This document shows positions 56,847 through 64,000 of a stretch of DNA of 64,000 bases, in pieces. This stretch comes from Marasmius tenuissimus (taxonomy: Eukaryota; Basidiomycota; Agaricomycetes; Agaricales; Marasmiaceae), in assembly GCA_029532415.1 (NCBI GenBank), contig JAQOTA010000028.1, positions 1 to 64,000 on the forward strand, given 5' to 3'. The notes beneath the pieces were generated by a model, which searched no databases, had not been told where the DNA came from, and saw only the letters and a list, made by a program, of their open reading frames with translations. The stretch's first letter is position 1. The number at the start of each line of letters is the position of its first letter. Both the position numbers and the translations under genes were made by a program.

Positions 56847-59800
56847 TTGACGTGAGTGTTCAGCGAGGCGATGGCGGTCCGTGCAGGTCGAGTTCGAGTC
56901 CAGGTGACGAGAAGATTCTATATTGCGTCGAGTATTGATGCTTCCAACAAGGAGTGAGATCATTCATCTACCGTTGCGCGAGGTGTTGGAGATGGATTTT
57001 CAATAGACATCTGCAAGCGGTCAGCCTCCTGAATATTCTTCCTGCCTAGAAAGAACGTACCTCACAACATGTGCACAGATCACAAGGATAGACGAACGTG
57101 GTGGAATAGAATCGAGAAGTGGGGATCAGGCGACACATGCTGGTGGGCGAAAGGTTCTGACCAAAAAGCCGAGGTTAATTTTGGGATTGTGCCGATGAGG
57201 TTCCGAGCCGGCAGGCGCCACCCGGTGCCACTGTCTGGCTCTCTACTTGAAGTTTTCCGATTTCTAAGCCCTGAGACCAATGAGATAATCTGCAGAATAC
57301 GGAAGGCCCTGAACCACCAAAGACACTATTCCTGTAGTCCCAGTCGCCAAGTACTCCGAAAATGGGAAGATCAGTGAAGTACTGACTGGACCGGACGGTC
57401 CGCCGGGAGAAGATGTTGATTGTATGGGCCGCTTCAGAGCCTCGCTGATTTTGTTCATGACTGGAATCGGTTTGCCATCATTTTGCAGGGGCTCTATACT
57501 CGCACAGAAAACTAGACCTTTGGCAGCACCCAACGGATACCAGACACCCAAAATTGGGCTCACATAATGCTTGGAGATCAAAAAATATGGTACCTGATAC
57601 AGAACACGGTTTCAGAAATTAGAGATGCCAACCGAGATCTCGAAAGCCCAAGTCTTCTCCGCGACGAGTATACTCCGAAGCATGCTCATCACTCGAAAGA
57701 AATAGACCTCGAGGCACCACTAGCTGCAGAAACCTTTCAGAAGACCTCGTGTGCTAATCTTGGAACCAATCTATATATGCTGTTGTACCCCTCTCAGCCA
57801 CCCTCGGTTGCATGAACCTCTCAAACGTAGACGTCTTGGATGTGGCCCACCTGATCATATCTTGCTTCCTGCCAGGTCCCAACGTTCTTTGCCTGTGAAT
57901 GCGCCGTTCAGAAGACAATACGAGTCGTATCCTTACTCGTATAGCGACTAGTTTCCCCTTGTAAGCTGAAGAAACCTTCTTATGACCCTCATAACGGTTC
58001 TTTTGGTCGAGCATGGAGGTGTACCCGCTCTGACCGCGAACGTTACGGTCTGAACCCCGTCAAACGCAAGTATCCTCGTCTACGCTTCAGGTTGCCGTGG
58101 TATGGGATGATCGATGAACAATGCGTCTTTCCAGCACGGGCAAATGTCGACTTTTCAGTCGATTTGAAACCTAAAGGTGGCTGTGGAATGTGACCGAATA
58201 ATGAACAGGAACAGGAAAGAGAATACACGCGGTGAACGGGAGCGACACTAATCGATGCTTGTAATGAAACGTCGAAGACTATGTTCCCTTCTCTCTGCGC
58301 TGCTCTCTATACAAAGTCTTTCGCAGCCTCGAAGGAGATTTATGAGGCCGAAAGGCACCAAGGGATGGATAGGGGGTTGTTCGTAGCTCGGGAGAATGAG
58401 CGGCAACCATGGTAGAAGGGGTCCGAAAGACTGCTGCAGAGATCTGGCGAACAGAAGAGAACTGGTGGCCACCTTTGTGCCACTATAAACCGAGTTTGAC
58501 TCGCGAAGCCTGATGTTCATGATTAGGGGCAGTCGTGAAACTCGGAAGAGGCGGACGCCGGTGGAGACTACGTAGATTGAAAATCAAGTCTGGTATAATG
58601 TTTCGGAGAGGAATAAGCCCCAGCGGAAGATTTGTTGGCCAGGATATAGTATTCTCCCTTGCTGGTGGTTGCTGGTGGGTGTCGCGGACGACGAGCAAAC
58701 GAGCTTTGTCAGCGCTGACTCGTAGCCGGTCCGAAGGAGAAAGTCCGGTGTTTCCCCTTGACTCCCACCATCGTGAACACTTCAGCTAGCGGCTGGCCTT
58801 TCCGAACCTCCTCACTCACCCTCGTTGAAGATAAAATGAAGATACTACTCTTCCGAATAGTCAAGAAAATTGGACACAGAAATGCCGGAACTTCAAGCGA
58901 TTAATCCAAGCCAAAGTGTAGCCGGGACTGGGTAATCGCAAATTTACAACCGATGTTGAGGCTACTTGGGGTGCTCGAAGCCTTTGTCTGTGTATGTGCT
59001 TAACATGAATGGAGATGGAGATAATATTATTCGAACGAAGAAGAGGGTGTCAAACCGGCGGAAGGAACGAGTTCGGAGAGTGTCGTTGAAAGAGACAGAA
59101 AAGCACAACTGAGACCGTTTTGAATGGTCGAGATGGTCTCAAAGGAGGAGAGACCTGGTGTGTGTGTCTTGGTATTCTCTGGATCTATCCCCACCAACCT
59201 TTCATTTCGCATCTTCATCTCTCAGAAGGTCACCGGTCACTCTCGACGGCTAGATCCAACACCCCCTGCGTCACCGCATCGACGTTGACTCCGAGTGAAC
59301 ACGCAACGTCCATGTTCACATATCCCGTTCTGAAATCTCGACATTCACCTCTCTAATTTTGGCTCCTTCAGGCAGCTCTGGGCTCCCAAACCGTCCAAGA
59401 TACCGGTCTTACCAACTGTACATTCATCAACTTGGTCGTCGTTTCATGTTTTTTTTTCTTGCCGGCCTTCTCGTCGTTTTTCCACTCAGCCCACCTCAGC
59501 CAGGTGATCATCTAGCACTTTTCCGGCGCCGATATCTCCCTCAACCCATGGCAACTATCACACAGCCCTCTTCCCTCGTAAGCTTCCACCCCGACAACAA
59601 CACTGAATATCAAAACCATCAGCATCGCAATCACATAAACCCAGGATCGGATTTTCGCCTGAAAGCTCGTCATTTCTCTTTGTCTCATGACTGCAATCAG
59701 CATCCCGAAGATTTCTCTGAATTATGAATGCCAACGTCCACTTCCAACACCTAAATTTTTCGGAGTCTGGAGGACTGTATCTCTAATACGCCAAGCTGAG

Positions 59801-61056
59801 AAATCTTGAAAGGAGCTGTGAATCGATAGTATCTGTGAAGGCCAGTTTGGGGGTGGTTTCTGGCTGAAGTAGGACTTTCTAGGCTTCTCGCCAGAGGTAG
59901 GGCGACTCGTCTTCGATACATTACGAGGAAACTCGTGGCCGAGACCATGCATCAAGACTATTTGAGACTGCGTAGGACTCTCCTGGCAACGATCGGATTT
60001 TCTTTGTTCTCTTTCTCTTCCTATAAGCCGTTTCCGGCCATCAATACCGGTACCGTTGGCCATATTAACGGTTCCACTCGACTTCGCTACTCGAAGGGTA
60101 GTACTTCTTATGATTGTGTTGTTACTATCAACAGACGACGGGTGAAGCTTCCACTCGATAGTGATGGTTCGGACACTCCGGGCATTGGAAAACACCATGG
60201 ATTCCATGTCATTGTACTACACGCGAGCCGCCGCCAAAGCAAATGACCGTGTGCTTGACCCAAAATAACTCGGAAAACTTGTATGTTCATCCAAACCACT
60301 TATATTTTCTTCCCGAATGAATCACAAAGTTAGAGACACATTCACCAATCGGAGGATTCCAGGACAGAGCCCACAATTTTCGTAGCTCAAAGGCTCGAAA
60401 TACCGAAGGGGAACTCGTGTTGAAAACAAAATTCCCAAATTAGGTTTGGTACGTGGATCTACTCTCGTCTCATATGCCTAGAACAACAGACGGTCTTCTG
60501 AAGGCCGTCGGTCACCGGTGACTGTGAGTAAGGAATGAGCAAACTACGCTTCAACTCTCGCAGCTCATCTTGTGATTCCAAGAAACCGACTGACCCCCTC
60601 TTTGACTGGACCTCCTTATACTCCCGTGGAGCTGTAAGACACAACTCACGAGAGGGCGCTACAGTAGCATGGGATGCAGCTCGTGCTCGGGGATGTACGA
60701 ACGTTGTTACGGCTTTCTTCTCGAACGGAAAGAGTTGTACTAGCCCCCCCACTAGCCATTTTTCTTGTCTTTACTAGATTTGGGCTATGTATTGCCCAAT
60801 ATCTGCATCCCACTGCAGTCGTAGAGATTATAAACCAACTACGCTGAGGATTCCGCCTCCGACGGTTGCTTGGTTCCTCGAGTACCTAAGATACTCAGCG
60901 ATAGAAACTAACTCGAGTGAAATTATACATAGTACACCGATGTAAAAAAGAGGCGACCGGGGAGAACGAAAAGGTATCTGTATCTGCACCTGACGAGCAA
61001 CAAACAAAGCGCTCCTACCCTCTCCGCCCGTGCCCGTTATATCTACTTCCCTGACT
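56847..61056. other. Long gene-poor stretch
   Basis: 4.2 kb with no gene I can support. The best frames are on minus at 57581-57264 (coding-like VSPILGVWYPLGAAKG, but TTG start), on minus at 59703-59512 (starts MLIAVM, one hydrophobic segment WVYVIAMLMVLIFSVVVGV) and 60207-59722 (161 codons, starts MESMVFSN). None shows a known domain or a consistent splice chain, so I list them only as candidates. Confidence 0.35.
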
Positions 61057-64000
61057 CTACTCGTCAAACCCAGAAGGAGACATCCGTACTTCTCGGATTT
61101 CCGAAGGCGTAGGTGGATACTGAGAGGTTGAAGGTCGTTGATAGACCTGAGGAGCAGTCTGTTGAGGGAATCGACGAGCATTGTTCTGGTATTGCTCGGG
61201 AGCTACGTTTCCGACTTGATCTGCGTCGCGATAGCGAGTAAATGGAGCGTGTCCCTCAGTCATAAACGTACCAGTGTGGTTTATCGTGGAATTGGCAGGG
61301 TAGCCAATGGTCGGTGTACCATACAACGATACGTGGTAAATAGGAACGCTAGAGAATGTGTTGGCGGCAGCAACCGGTACGTGATTCGAGCTTGTTGGGG
61401 TGCCCGTGGACCCTACAATATGAGGGCGGCTCTCGTCCGACGTGGTCGTTGCAATGGAGTATACGGTCGGGTCGGCGTAGGCAGAGGAGTCCGTCGGGCT
61501 CGGGAGGGAATGGGTATTAGGGACGATGTTGAAGCTGACGACACCAGCGTTACTCCATGCGTTCTCTTGGAGGGCTATAGGTGCAGAGGAATAAACCATC
61601 ATTTGGTTCTGTGACTCTGCCTCGATCCTACCCGTGTTCATGGAAATTGTATCTGGCCTTTCGGTTGGTCTGTTCGCACTACCCAGGTCGAACAGCATGC
61701 TAGCCGAAGTTCGGTTTGAATGGGCGTAAGGAAGGAAACCCGGTGGTTGACTGGCGTACAGAGAAACGTCGCCCTTATAGAGCTCCTGGAAGCGAATGAC
61801 GTTCTGCGGCGTGCTGCAATCCGCAGCAAACGTTTTCCTCCTCGGAAGTGGGCGAGTGAGCCGTGAGTTGGATTCGTTGATGGTCTGCTCGTGGCTGGTG
61901 TCATTTTTGTGAAGGAGATCCTGCGAGGCATCCAAAATCCATAAGGAGACAAAGCAACTACAAGAAAAAATAATTGTTAACGTACCCGTTCTGCGTGGAT
62001 ACGGCGGTATTCTATCCCTTCTTCTCCTGCACAAGTTCTCTGGCGCTTGTCGGCAACGAAATCTGAGCTGGCGAGGGTGGCTTCTGGAATCACTATGTCG
62101 TTATCAGGTCCAGGGCATTTACAGCGATTTATGCTACCAACCTGGGACGGGCATATTGCCATTGCAATGTGAGCTTGAGGCTCCTTGATTTCCGTGCTGT
62201 TGGTTCCCTACAAAACAATTTGAGTCAATGTTGGTATCTATTTCCCCATCCGTGTCAGTATTGGCGGGACAACCCAGAATATAGGGTTCGGTTAACCAGA
62301 ATCAAGAGAGGCCGCGGATAGCTGAGGGGTGGGAAATCACCTCACCTAATACCTGAAATCGATCCGAGTCGTTTGAAGGGCGGAAAGCGTAGGCATCAAA
62401 TCCAAGATGCCGAGCAAAGTTCGTAGTCGTGTGGTCAAAACCTCGGAGGATTTGATATTGGCGAAGCAATTTATAGCGATCGGTGGACCATGAAGATGAT
62501 CTGAAGAACTTTAGGACCTCGAAGTCGTTGGGAAGGCCAAGATTTTGACGGAGTTCAGGTGAGAGAGGAGGTTGGCCACTTTCTTGGAATGACCAATGAT
62601 GGAAGGACCAGTAATAGTTGTAGGTTTTACCAAACAGCCTGTTGGGAGGAGGTAGATGGATAAAAAGATAGATTGGTTGTTGCCGTTGGATTTCGCGTCC
62701 AAACCTCCAGTGTAAAATTTCGCCATAGAACTGCGCCCAAGGTACAACCAGCCCTGGACAATATCAAAAGGTGGAGATGGGATACAAAAAGTGACATACT
62801 GAAAACATTGAGATCCTCTTCCAACGACATTCCCAGTGCATGAAACATGCTCAATGCCTCTGACACCCAAGCCTCTTTTGCATATTCATTCAATCCCAAG
62901 TGAAGCATATTTTCGTTGTCTTCGCGAAGCCGGAATCTGCTCAAGTTAGTCGAAGGAAGTGGCCAACAAGTTCCGATGATTTCACCTCGTCCAACCATTT
63001 TCCAACAACGTTTGCTCTATGAGATTGTCGTATTTGCTCTTCCAGACATTATTTGCGACGGCGATAGCGATGGGTGTGTTGGTCGAGGTGCAAAACACAG
63101 TTGGCCGGTTAACTTCGACGTGGTCAACGCTTCCAGGCACGTAGACATCATGTGAAGTGCGATCTGATTCTAACACATCGACGAATGTGCGATCTATTTC
63201 CCTCTTCTCAAAAGTCGCCAAGTAGCGCACGAAAACATCTTCCTTCAGAAGCTCCGTGCTCACACCTGGGTTCTCTATCCCTTTGAAATCCCACGACCAA
63301 GTTCCACACTCCTTTCCTGGGACACGGCAGATGACTCCCCTTGTCGCATCCATCCATATCTCCTTATCCCCACAACGCCAATGTTGCTACAACCGTTTCA
63401 GTGAACTGTTCGACTTTGCCGATCTAATGCTTACTTTCAAGCTACTGAGATAAAATCGACTCAACGTCCCTATATTCCTTGCAAAGACGGCAGCAGGCAC
63501 AAGTTCTGAAGTAAACAATAAATCAGCCATGCTCCACTGGCGGATACAAGACCACTTACCGCCTAAGAGAATCAATAGTGGGATTTTGGACCGATTGAGC
63601 CCAACAAGGTGGGCGTTACTCGCGCATCTACTCGGTATTGAGTTCAAGTTCTTGCAAAGCCAAAGGATATGAGACTGACAAATGTTTAGAATGGCGCCGA
63701 AAGCTGTTCTTCCACTTCTGTCCGATTGGTTCATTATGGAGCTCTTAAAAGCAATAACAATTCGTACCTCTGTAGCTCTCTGACCTTCAAAGGACACAAC
63801 AGTGACTATCTTTCCTTTCTCTTCCCCTGACAAGACTTCTCCAATATAGATACTTTGCTCGCAATCGATTGGGACGTATCGCTTTGTCCCCCCATCCCAT
63901 TCCTTGAGTCTCTCGCGATCTATCAGATAAAGCAGTTGGATATCGCGGCGTCTGTATTCCCCATACTAGTTCATTTGACTTGTGTGAGGCTTTTGTGGGA
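61057..64000 (-). CDS. Agaricomycete multigene-family protein, copy 2, 5' end beyond window; long tail
   Basis: Same family as 15855-18052. Reading leftward from the edge: RRRDIQLLY, VTVVSFEGQRATE (VVSYKGPEAQE in copy 1), VGLNRSKIPLLILL, ELVPAAVFARNIGTLSRFYL, KEIWMDATRGVICRVPG, TYNYYWSFHHWSFQESGQP, then the hallmark RGFDHTTTNFARHLGF and ending near FRPSNDSDRFQ at about 62335. A 100+ nt intron then leads to a tail (GTNSTEIKEP, CKCPGPDNDIV, DLLHKNDTSHEQT, a Ser/Thr/Tyr/Pro-rich stretch) ending PSGFDE at 61057. This tail (about 350 residues) is far longer than in copy 1. The alternative is a separate gene starting at ATG 62162. The family call is sure; the 3' part is uncertain. Confidence 0.65.

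Overview
The window is nuclear DNA of a filamentous basidiomycete, almost certainly an Agaricomycete (mushroom-forming fungus). Its genes are split by many short introns (about 45-80 nt, GT...AG). The set includes a secreted plant-cell-wall enzyme kit (GH5 endoglucanase, CE16 acetylesterase, GH43), F-box remnants, a 7-TM family and a gene family typical of Agaricomycetes. No rRNA, canonical tRNA, CRISPR or bacterial operon structure was seen. All gene models were assembled by eye from reading frames and splice signals.

Left third (1-20.98 kb), gene-dense. A cut-off GH5 endoglucanase with an apparent 1-nt frameshift and a CE16 esterase lie in tandem on the minus strand. They are followed by the AP-2 clathrin adaptor mu subunit, a SAPS-domain phosphatase regulator, an ABM-like protein, a single-pass membrane protein, an FAHD1-type hydrolase, an uncharacterised Agaricomycete-family protein, a 7-TM protein and cytochrome c oxidase subunit 5A (yeast Cox6).

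Middle (20.98-47 kb), gene-poor and repeat-rich. It holds a 21-bp minisatellite inside an inverted repeat, a TmpA-like flavoprotein gene, and a pair of about 265-bp inverted repeats whose differences look like RIP (CpA to TpA). It also holds a DUF2235/Tle1-like hydrolase, a decayed MTase-GT8 copy, two copies of a tRNA-like Pol III (SINE-like) repeat and a multiply frameshifted F-box gene. Its centrepiece is a head-to-head pair of large fusion genes. One joins a GDP-mannose 3,5-epimerase-like domain, two glycosyltransferase domains and a membrane tail. The other joins a SAM methyltransferase to a GT8 glycosyltransferase. They share a 653-bp promoter region and could form a dedicated glycan-building module (inference).

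Right part (47-64 kb). A secreted EEP-phosphatase/jacalin protein converges on an indoleamine 2,3-dioxygenase gene. Next is a fusion of a cysteine-free peroxiredoxin domain to a protein of about 1,030 residues with a possible helical-bundle region, a Cys/His cluster and a C-terminal coiled coil. A secreted GH43 enzyme, a gene-poor stretch and a second member of the family seen at 16-18 kb complete the window. The most unusual items are the two glycan fusions and the peroxiredoxin fusion.
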